Source of the DNA: Ancylostoma caninum
Lineage: Eukaryota; Nematoda; Chromadorea; Rhabditida; Ancylostomatidae
Direction: 5' to 3'
NCBI GenBank assembly: GCA_037903475.1
Contig: JBAJFG010000452.1
Coordinates: 248,001 to 312,000 of the forward strand
Length of the DNA stretch: 64,000 nucleotides
Part shown: positions 9,620 to 22,264 of the stretch, in pieces
How positions within the stretch are numbered: position 1 is the first letter of the stretch
Layout: every line of letters starts with the position of its first letter
Made by a program: the position numbers and the translations under genes
The notes under the pieces: generated by a model
Databases searched by the model: none
What the model was told of the DNA's origin: nothing
Seen by the model: only the letters and a program-made list of their open reading frames with translations

Positions 9620-10461
9620 TTCTTCCGTCGATTTTGGTCCGCAAAGCAACCACGGTCATGACCACGAGTTGTTCTTCAGCGTTATTTATGTCGGAATCCG
9701 ATTCGCATCGGATGTGGGCTGCGACGGTCGAATACGAAATCGGAACGACGCGTCGTGGCTTTGTTTATAGTCCGCAAGCACACGATTTCGGATCAGCTGT
9801 TCCCATCCATGAATTTCGCATGTTTTCTTTGCAAATCAAGCTGTATCAAGCTGTATTTATCGGTTTCTGACTTTTTCTTTGGTTTTTGGAGTTCTCAGCT
9901 TTTGCAAATTCTCTTCAACCTCAAGAATTTTAGTGTAATCTTCCACATAAATAACATCATATCATTATCAAACTCTTCCAAATATGCAATTACTACAACA
10001 TGGAGGTGATGTAAAGAAGTATACGATAGGTTTTAGGACTAGCTATTTGGAGAGTAAATGATAGTTAGTGACACGAAAGAAAAAAAAAAACAAAAGAAAA
10101 TAACGAAAATGGGGTGAAAACAGCTGAGAAAATTCGCCCTACGAGGTCCTATCGATTGATGCATCGAAGTCCGACGTCTCATCGGAGCCACTAGTGGATC
10201 CGATGCGACGTCGGACTCCGACGACGATTCGGAGGCAAATCGTTCCGATGGAGTAAAAACAGGCGTCGTCGTCGGACTCCGATGCGTCGGATTCCGCCGC
10301 ACTATAAATAACGCTTTTGACGATCGAGCGTTGACGACATTCATGGAACCTAAACCGGGTCCAAACATTTGGACGTTGAGGGCAGGAATGGAGGTCACTA
10401 CAGTTGCAAAACATTTGACTTCAATCGACATGACAAGAAAGGTGCGGAAGTGAACCCCCAC
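9620..10461. repeat. Inverted pair of diverged short repeats
   Basis: The plus strand at about 9675-9740 ('cagcgttatttatgtcgg', 'aatccgattcgcatcgg') resembles the minus strand at about 10320-10260 ('aagcgttatttatagtg', 'ggaatccgacgcatcgg'). On the minus strand 10330-10150 is dense in TCCGACGAC-type words that would encode Ser/Asp/Glu runs (SESDDD). It may be two old copies of one repeat; no domain can be named. Confidence 0.3.
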
Positions 10462-10599
10462 GATCTGACAGATGACCAGCGTCTTACTCGCTGTGACATC
10501 TTTTCTAGCTTAACTTTTCGCTACAAAAACCACCCATTTCTTGACAGCGTAAGATCTATAAATGGAGCTTGGTTCCTGTACGGTTGAAAGAAGCGTGAA

Positions 10600-13500
10600 T
10601 TCTTATCAGCAGACATGTCCTCCCATCTCTAAGTTTTCCTAAATCTTCACACTAGGGGAGGTTGCGTTAGGAATTTGATGGTGCTCTAAGAGTACGATCC
10701 ACTGCAGCCTTCTCCAACTACTCAAGCATTGACGTCAGATCCCTGTATTGTAATTTCGAGTTGATGTCCGCAAATCTGCTATAGATGTGGTCGGAAGTGG
10801 TGAACAAATGCTGGTTTCCCCTGTTCCAGGGTAAAGTTAAGCCTCACATTTAAAAACTCACCCGGCAAAAACTGATCCAGTGAGGCATCGAGGTTCTTAC
10901 TTATTGACCTTATTCCTCAGAACATTATCCTATCTTGCGACAGCAGCAGATTGCTGATATGAAGCATGCTGAAATCGCCTTCCACAAGTTTGCGAATCCT
11001 TGTGATCTCAGTTTTTATTGTAGGGGCATGCAATCCTGCTGAATTGTCGGGGAGGATCTGTCGAATAATTAATTTCGCAACAACCTAATACAATGTGGCT
11101 CTCAGAAGAAGTTGGCAGCTGCCCGTAAACGCAACAGCAGAACTGTTGATTTACTGTAGAAAACAGATGAGGTGGTTCCGGTGTATTGGATGGTGTTGTA
11201 CAGCAATTCTTTGAAAAGCTGAACACTCAGATATGAATAAACGCCCAGGGGTAGCTTGCTTGCGCCAAGAGACTAGAATCATGAAAAAGCTCGTTATGAT
11301 ACGTTATATCAAGTGATGAAGTGATTTTTCAACATTAAGTTGGAAATTGAATCTTTCTCATAACAAGTAGTCCAAACCCTGAGAGAAGTTGTAAATCGAG
11401 CAAGATCTGACAAGCACCGAGGATGGCAAATACTATTATGGATTTCCAACCATGCTTCTATAGGTTAACAATGTCATCCTACGAAAAGTGGTCTCCCATT
11501 CTATAGCTACTTTTTTTATTTATAGTTATTTGGATTTGTAGTTGTATTTGTAGTTATCTATTATTTTGTTTATAATACGTAGGAATCCGATCCGGTCGGA
11601 CATCAAATAATATGTATCGATAGTTGTATAACGAAGATCAGTGTGTATCTTTTGTTATGACTGGATCGGACTGCGACTTACCATAAATGTAGCTAATGGT
11701 TTCGTCTGCAGAAAATAAAACTGTCGAGCCATCCTTTCTCGTCGAAATGCATCATATACTCTATTATTACTGCTTTAGTAAAGTCAGTCATACAGGCTTA
11801 GTTTGAGACCTGTCTTCTTTCTCCGATGCTTTCAGTTCCTCGTTATTTGATTAGAACACAACGCTGATTTTTTTAGTTTTATATTATCCGAGCGGAATCC
11901 AAACGCTGTTGAGGATTTTGATTAGCCATATATTCTCTGAGCATTTCGCTGATATTTCAGGCTGTTTCTGCTTAAATTATTCTAAAATGAAACTCATGTT
12001 CAGAAATTACGTGACTTCTTGTTCCTGGTGTGTTTTCACAGTTTCTCTTCGAACAAAAAACTTCAAAGTTGTTACGAATCAAGAAAACAATCTCGAACGA
12101 GGAAGTACGCTTGGAAAGACCCGATATCCAATAACAGACCCTCTAATACAACCTTGTGAGGAATCTATTAATAGATCAAAAGGAGAAAAAATAGAGTAGA
12201 TTGTTGTTACAATTATTTATATCTTCCCTGCTGCAATGAATTAAAGTGCCCTATCATCGTGCACAGCATTTGGGTTATTTTCGAAAAGGCAACGACTTAT
12301 AATCGCAATCAAAGTCGAATTTATTTGTTTGTACCTGGGTAAACTGTGAGTAACATTAGAATGAACTTCAAAACAGAACATGAACATAACGCGATAAGCC
12401 AAACAAAGGTTCGTTCAGGGACAGTAAACTGCTGAGCAGATTCTTTCAGGAAATTATCTACCACGCTTTCGTTAGGAGAATAATGGAATAGATTGTTGTG
12501 TTAGAAAGCATGGAAGAACGTACTTTTCAAGAAATTCAGGAAGAAAAAACAGGCCAACTCCTGGATTCTTGAATATGCGTTTGCGAATGAAGGGGGAGGA
12601 GTGTTGACATAGTCATAGCCACGCATGCGCATCCAGAGCTTTCTAGCAGAACAATTCTAGACAGCTTCAAGCCTTAATATGAAGGGGCCGAGTCACGAAT
12701 AGTGTCTTCACTACATAGCTGCCCCTCACCAGTGTCGAAAACTTGTTTTGCTCCTGACTGACCAAGGTTGAATGATTTAGTTTCAGAGTTAAAATATCAT
12801 TCTAGAGTATAATGTGTGAAGAAGACGAATTGGCCCTTTCCGGAGATGGCTAGCAAGATTTTTCCTAGAAGAGTGCCTGTCGGAATACGGCGTTCCAATT
12901 TGCTGAATAGGGGAAACAAGTCTACAACAATTCTACCGCTACAGCACATGCTTACAGGTAGCTTTCGTGCGAGTTCTCTTCCCCTCCTCCTTCGAGATCT
13001 CTTCTCCTCTCCTTCTAGAGGCTCCAAATGGAGAGCATGTAGAGTAAAAAGTGTAGGCATGGAATACAATAAGACAACTTTAGTTCATTTACTACATACA
13101 ACCAGACTACTACTAGCCAAAATGAGATCACCAGGATAAATAATGCAGTCTCAGCTACGTATGTGCCCATGAATAAGTAAGCCGAAGATGACACGCTTGA
13201 GGTGTAGATTATGACGAGACTAAAGCAGCGCTGGCAGTTCAGGTTTTGAGGCGTGGCCAGCCAAGAGAAACTGAACACAGTTCAGAAGCAACTTCCGGAG
13301 ACTAAAACAAGAGTTCAGAATAAGATCAAATGTTGGACGGGGATTATTTCGGTTCACTGGTTTCGCCTAGGAGAAGCGTCTCTGTAGACGTAAATATAAT
13401 ACGTATGGCTTCCTCGAGTTTTTAATTTCACATCTCGGACTGTCCTCTAACTGCATATCTCGAAATTCCACGTCGAGTTAAACAAGCACAAATTACATGC

Positions 13501-14575
13501 TGTCAGAGGCAGAGTTTTGTTATTCGAGGGGAAAATACCCGTTTGCCAGTCCTCCCACAGAAGGACTTAGTCGTGCAGTGCAGTGATCATTTTAATGCTA
13601 AATTAGCCCATCCCTAGAATATTCCACAATTACAGAGAACATTGAAGGAAATGTGGGATTTCTCTTAAAAAGGTGCCCCGCAAACCCGAGTTCCGAGACA
13701 AATATTCGAATCCCGTTATTGAATCCTTTCGAAATCATTCTTAGCTGAATAATCGAAAATGTATGACCGACAAGACGTTGAACTAGAGAATGGTAGGGAA
13801 CAGAAACAAAGTTTTCTTATCTAATCCTTGACAAAATGATTCTCACCCACTCCCGCCCCCCCCCCCCTCCTCAACGTAGGCTAGTTCATTACCAGGTGAA
13901 TGAATTAGATGAATTGAAACTGATTCATGTTTCCGGAACGTGTTTAGCGAAATACACCTTAGAAGCCAAATTTAGGCACAAATCTTGCACAAACTCTAAT
14001 TATGTCATGTAATTCTTCACAGAGTGTTCCGCAGCAGATAACCTAAACGGATTTGAGATCAGCGTCAAAAACTGTACTTAACAATAAACATCTCTTTACG
14101 AAATGCCGGACCCCCTAAGTATCCTTCCCTAGTTAGATGCTCACCGCTACTAGGCAACAAAAAGCTTGAGACTGAGCAATACCGAAAATTTTAATTAATT
14201 CAATTATTATTTCAGGATCCGCTCCGAAAAAGACGAATATTCGGAAAAGAGAAAGCTCTACAATCTTCTCATGCTTTGTCTACGACTGTATTTACTGCTC
14301 TGTGTTTTTCAAACATCCGCGTTTTCGACGCTCCAAAATCGAATTTTTGAAATTAGTTATATGTTAAGCATTGTTCGGTCCTAATTGTGGTCTCTATCAT
14401 GTGTTATACGCAGAGGGATAGAGAGCTCCAACGAGAACGAACAGGTCACTCCTCATTTTTCTGCACAGGCTTTTTGAAGCGGATCCTGAATTAGTTAATT
14501 AACCAATTAGGCTCAGAGAGATTTTACCCAGGAATTGCCTAGGTACATTTCGCATTTTCGGTTACAGAGGAAAAC
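10600..14575. other. Long unrecognised stretch
   Basis: Four kilobases without a recognisable gene or element end. Open frames of 60-107 codons (for example 12816-13139 plus) have no recognisable motif. A poly-C run lies at about 13856-13868. Very old repeats cannot be excluded by eye. Confidence 0.4.
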
Positions 14576-14579
14576 ATGT

Positions 14580-14866
14580 CATGTGAATATGAAATCAATC
14601 CAGAACTGTAGGAATCCTACGTACATGTCAGCGAACAATGGTAGGTGGATGTGTTTTGGAATCTCCCCAAACTCACAGACAGCCAAAGATGGATGACCAT
14701 ACATTTTCGAGTAGCCAGGGATCATATCGGAATTATTAACAATGGGCTTGACAGCTGGATTCCCCACTTCTCTGTAAAGACCCTAGGTTGTGGTCAGATA
14801 CTGCAAGGGCATCATGGTGCTGCATTCACAATGCATGATGCACACATGACTTTTCACAATGTTTGA
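14580..14866 (-). repeat. Dispersed repeat, copy with short open frame
   Basis: The minus strand here aligns with the plus strand at 26690-26960, sharing 'gcatcatgcattgtgaatg', 'actcgaaaatg.atg.tcat' and 'gtttggggagattccaaa'. In this copy 62 codons remain open (14767-14579) and include AVCEFGEIPKHIH; the other copy is frameshifted. The encoded sequence is unrecognised. It may be a fragment of an unknown transposon protein. Confidence 0.45.
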
Positions 14867-14869
14867 TTG

Positions 14870-17200
14870 TACCCAGAACAGTAGCAAAAGTGAGAAAGGG
14901 AAAGCGGAACTAAGGAATGACTTGGAGCAAAGACATCTACCACTATTCAACGAAGCTTGGGATGGGGAAGGGGAAGGGGAAGGAGTGTTAATTGGTAGTG
15001 AAGAAATATGATATACAGATGTGCAACAAATAGAGAACCATAGGCCTTACTTTGTACACAACAATAAACAGCGTGCATATTCCGGGAGACTTAATAAGCA
15101 TAGTCGGATTCAGCCCTCCCTCCAGAGTTTAGAATAAGTCTCAAAAATTTCTGAATATTAAATTCTCGAATAATTTCGGATAGATTATCACTGATTAGCT
15201 TGGAGTCTCCACAAGCTTAATCTCAATTGCTTTGGTTACAAATTTTCAAATGGTCATGTATGATCTGTCGGGTGAGTTTGTATAAGTGCTCCTTCAGCTT
15301 CAGTCTGCGAGCGCTGCACAGAGAGACTGTCATTCTTGGACTAGCAATGACATGGGAATTCATGAGGCGCGTGATCATGACTGACAGTTTTAAATGAACG
15401 GAGGGTCCTGTACGTCAAAGCGCACGCATTTTCATTTTGTTCCCGTAGAAACGTCTCGGAAACCATCCGAAAAGAATGGTGATTGCTGAGATTTATAAAG
15501 GCTGTCTCGCCGTTAGCTGCTGAGCAGATTTGACGTTCGACAATTTTTGAAATTTGGCGAAGTGTGACGGTTTAGCTTTACTGGCTTCAGGAGTTGACGT
15601 TATTGTATTGAGCAGTAGAGGGCAGTAAATGACTTCCATGTCATTTTAGATTTGGACGAAAATCCTTCTTTAACAATCTTGATTATAAGATAGTTGCGCT
15701 GTTTCGGATCATAGCTTGGCTAGCTTCACATTCGAAAAACTCCCAGGGGAGAAGCTGATATAACTTAGCTACCTCACGTTTGCAAGAAAGCGCCAGCAAA
15801 GGGCTCACAATCTTAGCTGGGATGCCTCTGTTTCTGAAGCTTGTTTAGAACAGCATCACACTTCGTTCCGCTTGAGAAATTTTCCGAAATGCCTTCATGT
15901 TGATACGAGACAAATGCTCCGGTCACAGTTTTTTTTTTGTGAAAAGGCTTCAACAGGAGCAGACGTTATGTGGTTAATTTCTCGGGATTTTAGCTTGTAT
16001 TCAAGCTATGTATGACCGCATTCTGCTAAATGTGTGTATTTCATCCCCAAAAATGTCACTCTTCAACTAATTTGCTGAATGCCATGCCTTAAAGAAGCCA
16101 CTACTGACGTTTTTCCAGTACAAATCCGATATGAGTAGGCTTAGTAGCTTATTCCAAGCCCCTGCTGACCACCTAGTGATGCGTTCTGACGCAACAAGTA
16201 TGAGCATGTCATTAACACAGTGCGGACCGAGCACATTTTTGCATTGGGAGCGTGGGTGACCTGAAGGCATTTTTCCTACAATTCACCATCTTCATCATCT
16301 TACCACAGGGGAACGTTTTATGGACATGAACGCATATTTCGCATGATCGCGTCGTGCACCATGTGCATCACTCCCCTTCGTCCCCGTGTGGCAACGCTGC
16401 AATGTGTTATTGAATTTTTCGTCCTGTCGAAAAATACAACCCTAGATGAAAATTATGCAGATGTTGCATAATTTTTTAAGCAAGCCAAAAATTACGAGCG
16501 ACATTGTCAGGTTGTTGTGGAGCTTTAGTAAGAATGGGATGATTTATTTGTCGTCTAGACCACGCATTTCGGGCACACTAACACAAAAACAGTCTCTCGT
16601 AAGGATGTGGTAGGTTCAAAAACTGTTAACGAACTACATCGCATTTGCCGTCATTCAAAATGTGATTGCTTCATTCAATGGCTTTTTTTTTCTCAAACGA
16701 GGAAGAAAACCGGGATAGAAACACATACGAATAAGACGGCTCTCTCAAGTGCTCATGATACGGAATGAAGAGGTTAAAACTCAAGAAGAGAACATTTCTA
16801 CATATTTCAGGACATAATGGAGCTATTATTTACATGAGTTTTCCGACATGAGTCCACGTTAAAATAGGATTGCTGTCCAGGTGAATGGACGTATTCCTAG
16901 TAGAAAGCAAAATTATCGCAAATACATTGTATAGGGTAGTTCATATTTTTTTGTACGGTGGACGTGGAAGTGCTGCTCCATCTCTGGGCCACTGAGAGCA
17001 TGAGAAGATGGGGGATGGTGGCCCCAGACTATGTATTGTTGATTTTACACAGGGGCTGTTAATAATGTTTCCAACGTATGGTCCCATGTTTATGTTCGTT
17101 TTAATCGTTGTGCACAACCTCGCTCGTTCGATCTATTTCCCTGGCTATTGAAGATGATGACGATACCTTCCATGTTCGTTCTTCTTTAAACCTGGGCATC
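14870..17200. other. Unrecognised stretch
   Basis: No recognisable coding or RNA feature. A mariner-end-like 'tatagggtagttcatat' occurs at about 16930 without a partner. Simple GGGGAA repeats occur at about 14965. Confidence 0.35.
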
Positions 17201-17209
17201 TCCAGAAGT

Positions 17210-18060
17210 ATTTGTTCAATTATCTCTTCGCCACACCAGGTTGCTAAGGTGGAAATATTTATTGCGACCTAACGTTCCGAAGAGGACCGTCTTCTTCAGA
17301 GGTCTGAAACTAGTTCCAGCGTACTTTACCTGCGCACTACGCGGTCAAACGTCTCATCGCACTTAGCCAGTTCTCGACGTTGTTCGAGGCAAGGTACAAC
17401 GAGAACACCCAGACTCAAGTTTGAACCCTCCAATATTTTCCAGCCTTACGCTGGAGTTGCCTGCACTGCTCAAAATTGCTCGCAGCGGGCCATGAGTATA
17501 CCCAGTGTCCAGATCTTATTTGATTTACACTTGATAGCTCAAATAACGATAAAAAAGGAAGAAGGTCGCTTGTTAATGAAAGACTTTCATTCTCGTTGTT
17601 CATTCCCGGATTTCTGGCCAGAACCCAGGCAGCTTCCAGCGCCTTCGTCGCAGAAATTTCGTTTTCTAACGCTAGCACCACTATCTTGCAGCTGACATTA
17701 AAATCACTACCTTTATGAGCTTCATTCTTGCGCCGCCTTAGCGGAGATGCTAGGGTTTCTCGTCTCTTCGCGTCCATGTGTTCCTTAGTGTCCTACCCGT
17801 TTCTCCGATGTAGAGGTCATGACAAGTCGAACATTCTAGTTGATATACTACTCCCACTTTTGTACAATCGCCACTGTTTCCGCGCTGGCACACAACGCAT
17901 GGCTCTGAAATGCAATGTTTATCGTAGAGCCTATTGCGAACCAACTGCTTTCTGATGTCCTTTTTAGGAATGTTTATCAAGAAAACATCATCTTGAAGTT
18001 AAGCTCGGATTATGCAGCTTGAAAGCCGCGCTCAGTTTTTCCGTAAAGAATCATGACTTA
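17210..18060 (-). pseudogene. Penelope-like element, 3' end with GIY-YIG endonuclease
   Basis: Minus-strand translation gives INIPKKDIRKQLVRNRLYD, a cysteine-rich stretch (CVVCQRG), then VVYQLECSTCHDLYIGETGR, which is the GIY-YIG nuclease motif in the form used by Penelope-like retroelements. After a frameshift near 17755 the frame continues with HKGSDFNVSCKIVVLALENE, SATKALEAAWVLARNPGMN and SLTSDLLPF, the usual C-terminal extension. Downstream (17210-17330) is a 3' UTR with 'gaagaagacggtcctcttcg' and 'aacgttaggtcgcaataaa'. In the family this nuclease nicks target DNA for retrotransposition. The reverse transcriptase part is missing: the copy is 5'-truncated near 18060, with at least one stop and one frameshift. 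Confidence 0.75.
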
Positions 18061-18074
18061 TAATAACTGGCTTA

Positions 18075-18738
18075 GTCTGTCTTTCACGTGTGTGTGTCAG
18101 TGTGTGTGAAACGAAATTCGAGGGCGTGGCCTAGAGTGAAGAAAACGTTCTACACCGGATCCACTGTTGCTGTAGGAGTGCGCCGGCGTCCAAAAGTGGG
18201 GAAACGCCTGGAGTCGGGTCAAATTGTGTGATCAGGGTGCGCCGGCTTCCACAAGTAGTAGGACTTCGCTAGGCGGGCCTATTTCTGCATGAGGGGTATG
18301 CTTATCCTATTTCTTATCCTGGACCCTCCTACCTCAATCACCTAGGTGTACATTGTTCCCTTTCAGATCCGTGTTCTCTTCCCATTCCGTTTGTGTCTGA
18401 ATGAACCACTCCCTCCTTTCCGTTTATATACACCGATGGACCCTTATCACTTGAATTATCACAACAACCAGTTGAGCATAAATCATTTCAAGATAACATT
18501 TGCACTGAATTGGTTACACTCAATTCTTCAAGGCCACTAACTTCGCTCATATGGGAGAGCATAACTTTGTTCATATGGGGAAAGGCACCACCTATGGGAT
18601 CAAACTGAACTGCGTAGAAGGATGCAGATTTTATCAATCCATTTACACTTTTGTGTTTGTTTTCAAAGTGTAGTATGCGAGCGAAGCAAGCACCAATAGA
18701 AGTCTGGAAGTCCGGCGTAAGCCGGACGGCCAGACTGG
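18075..18738 (+). mobile_element. Non-autonomous Helitron-like element, copy 1
   Basis: The 3' terminus has a 7-bp stem-loop (gtccggc-gtaa-gccggac, 18710-18727) followed 11 bases later by CTGG and then a T, which is the Helitron 3' signature (hairpin, CTRR, host T). The 18300-18738 part aligns with the inverse of 41102-41545 ('ccgtgttctcttcccattcc', 'gaatgaaccactccctcc'). Inside, at about 18150-18245, lie one complete and one partial 59-bp unit of the minisatellite that is amplified at 41574. The 5' end is only estimated; no Rep/helicase coding is present. Confidence 0.6.
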
Positions 18739-18939
18739 TGACATATAAAGTGAAAGTTTGTTTCTTTTTTATCGTTATGTGAGCTATCTAGTGTAGGTCA
18801 AATAAGATCTCGCTGAGTAATACTGATTGTCATGCTCGTGTTGGGGAACTCCGATAAACATGTCTTCACCGCCTCGTGGGCAAAAATAACGGAAAATCAA
18901 TGAAACGACATATTCAATGAATCAATATATATTATCGGG

Positions 18940-19310
<371 letters not shown>

Positions 19311-19349
19311 GTCCTATTGTGGCCAGCCAAAGTTTCTGTCTTCAGATAA

Positions 19350-20464
19350 GTTTGGTATCTCTTGTCGACCGTTCAATAGTAGTCGCAATGTACAAACGCG
19401 GGTCGTCCATTTCCGAGATTTCAAAGACGCTCAAAGTGCAATGGGAGCAGGTACGCTGCGTCATAAGGCATTTGAAGGGACCGGAAGAATCAAAAACCAT
19501 CTGAGAGGAGGACCTGAACGAGCAGCAAGGAACCCTGCCCTTCCAATGGTCGTCAAAGACAGAGTTCGCCGAAATCCCTGATGAAGCATTAGACAGTCGG
19601 CTAAGGGTCACAAAGTAAGCCGTTCAACCATGCAAATACTGGCCAGAGATGATTTCGAGTTGTATCCTCACAAGTTCACCAAAGGACAAAGCCTTACCGA
19701 CCAAATAGACCTCAAGATTGGAAAAATGCAGAAAAATAGTGACCCTTGCCCGCGGCGACAAGCCTGCCCAGATTCTCTTCCTAGACGAGAGGATATTTGC
19801 CGCTGAACCACTCCGAAATGCTCAGATATAACAAGAAAGGAGCCGTAATGGTTGAATAGACTTGTTTTTCACAGTCGGCCATCGTATGGGCTGGAATATC
19901 GGGCCCGAGCAAGACCAAGCTTCTTTTGTCCAACAAGGACTTAAAAATGATGTCGAACTCTATCGAAAGCAAATCCTGGAGGATGCAACGGTATCTAGGC
20001 CAAAGAAAACGCAAAGGACATTGAATGGACCCTCCAGCAAGATTGGACACCAGCACACGGCGCAAGGAAGAAACTTGAATGCTGTGGGACCATTCTTCTG
20101 TATTCCTGGACGATGGATTTTTGGCCGTCAACTCGCCCGATCTCAATCATCTAGATTTTGCGATCTGTTCGATGTTGAAGCAAAAAGCCTGCTCTTACAA
20201 ATATATGTCACTGGATTCGCTGAAAACAACTCTGGTAAAGGCATGGGACAAAATCTCTCCAAAAATGATCGCGTGCATCCTCAAAAATTTCCGGAAGAGA
20301 TTCGATGGCTGTATCAAAGCTAGTGGCAGTAGTTTCGATTGAGATGGAAGAGATCTTACTCAGAAATTTTTTTCTATCAAATAAATGTAAAAAGTGCCAA
20401 TTGAAGTTGATCGGTGCAAAGTTATGGGTAGTTTTTCTTGTCACACTTCATGTGAACCACCCTA
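19350..20464 (+). pseudogene. Mariner transposase pseudogene
   Basis: Pieces in several frames follow mariner order: an HTH (LVDRSIVVAMYKRGSSISEI), KDRVRRNP, first Asp in ILFLDERIFAAEP (about 19770), second Asp in WTLQQDWTPAHGARK (about 20040), third Asp in SPDLNHLDFAICSML (about 20145), and a C-terminus DSLKTTLVKAWDKI to IKASGSSFD (stop near 20340). At least four frameshifts or stops break it. The 3' terminal repeat survives ('cacttcatgtgaaccaccc' ending at about 20463, then TA); the 5' terminal repeat is gone, next to the microsatellite. It is inactive. Confidence 0.8.
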
Positions 20465-21060
20465 TATACGGTTCTTGACCTGACCATATCCTGATCCTGG
20501 AAAATGAATTTTCAAAGCAGTTTTGTAACTTTTTTCGAAGATAGGGCATCAACAGGCCCAACTTTCAGGAAAAATGTCTGGGAATTTAAATGGATGTGTC
20601 TCGATGAAGCGATCTCTCCCATTAAATCCTAATTTCATCCTTAGGTAACTTTACCGCTTGACAACCGAAAATTTTCAAAATCTGAAATTGTAAACAAACT
20701 TTGTAATCGAGATCAGACCATCCTGATTCCGAATATCTGCTCCGAAAATGGTCAAGATTGAAGGGAGTTAGGGAGAGGCGACAAAGAAAAAAACGCGAAA
20801 ACGCAGATATCGCGCAGTTTCATCAAGCAACACAGCCTGATATTGTATGTACGATTAAGCTCTGAGAATTTTGAAGAAGCTAAGAAAGAAGGAACTGCCA
20901 TGATTAGTGCCCAGTTGTGTGCGATTTCGAATTTGTCAGTGATGTAAGGAAACAGATGTATATTCATGTAATTATTCACTCAAAGAGGAATAGAAGTTAG
21001 TCAGGTGAATTTTCTACCGTACTGTAAAACTGCACAAGGGGAGACTACACCGCACGTACT
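20465..21060. other. Unrecognised stretch
   Basis: AT-rich; nothing recognisable. Confidence 0.35.
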
Positions 21061-21062
21061 AC

Positions 21063-22260
21063 TAGGTTGATTCAAAATTTCTGTCCCTATATGCTCACAG
21101 CGTTGTTTCTTGTTATTGCAAGCTCTATTGCTGACCTAATCTGAACCATGAGGAAGCACTATATGCGCGCTACTGATGGAGTGATCATCTGTCTTGAATT
21201 CCACAATACTACGCCGGTAAACCTGCACCGATCGGAGCTAATCTGCAGCAGTACATTTTGTTCGGATTTGCTGCGGAAAATGAAAGACCGAGTCTCACCA
21301 ATGTACGTGATGAACAGTAATGATGAACTGTAATGTCGAGGACATTCACATTCTCGGAAATATGACGCTGTGGTTCGATAAGTTCTCTTGCGGAGATGAT
21401 AGGCTCGGAAAAGAACCGTGTTCAAAGAGCCTTTCGAACTGGATTTGGAGGCTCTGAAGATGCAGTTGAAGAAAGAAGGTCAGGAAAACGAGTTTCCAAT
21501 GATGTTTACTTTACTACTGTGCTTCCAGTCAACTACAGCACGTGAATTGGAAGGAATTGGTTTTGTCAATCTGTTCGGTCAAAATGTTTCACATGATTTT
21601 ACTAAGGCAAGCGAGGGTAGGAGGACCGAGTGCGCTTTTGAGCTTCTGGGCAGACTCAAAGTACCTTCTGATTCAAGTAGTCCAATAATTGGATCCGAGT
21701 CCTTGCAAGTGCGAGCTAGTGCTAAGTGTTGTCGCTGTAGGGTTCTCACCGGAACAGCAGCGCTTTACTATAAAAATAGCAGGCTAGCGCAAAAAGAAAC
21801 TTCTTCTATATGTATTGCACGCTGTTTAAAAAATTGAGCAGCGCAGACTCCTAAAAGGTAAGGGTACAGTAATGGTCATAATTTCTGTTTAACACCAAGC
21901 CACCCTTGTTCAAAAACATGGCCAGGAATTGAACTGGAAAACAGAAATCTTCTTCACGGAGGACAATGCCCCACCCTGTGCTTGCAATCTTACCGGGGAT
22001 TTTTTGAAGATGTCTGGCCGAGAAAGGCCACTTCCCACCCTCTCTTTTATTAAATCTATCCCTATCAGACACCACCTGGTTGTACCTCAAAAAATATTTT
22101 GGGAAAATATTCTCACTAAAGGTAACCGCATCTAAATTAACGGTGTCAATGGTTTTCCGGTCAGAGCGAGCCTTTTCTTGTGAAGACACAAAAGCGACGA
22201 TCTGCCTATCCGATGGCGCAGGCTGGATTACATAAAGGACTTATATGTTGCCGTTTAAAA
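21063..22260 (+). pseudogene. Probable second mariner remnant
   Basis: A mariner-like end 'taggttgattcaaaattt' occurs at 21064. At 21900-22130 the plus strand reads QKHGQELNWKTEIFFTEDNA, then PPCACNLTGDFLKM and HHLVVPQKIFWE. This resembles the mariner stretch around the second and third catalytic aspartates (QKRPEL..., QDNARPH, DYHLFRSLQ), but the second Asp context is EDNA and the third has decayed to HHL. The N-terminal part is unrecognisable. It is a heavily decayed copy, and the call is tentative. Confidence 0.35.
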
Positions 22261-22264
22261 ATAA

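Noticed and set aside
12816..13139. 107-codon plus-strand frame
   Set aside because: No recognisable motif, no splice or start context, and overlapped by another open frame on the opposite strand.
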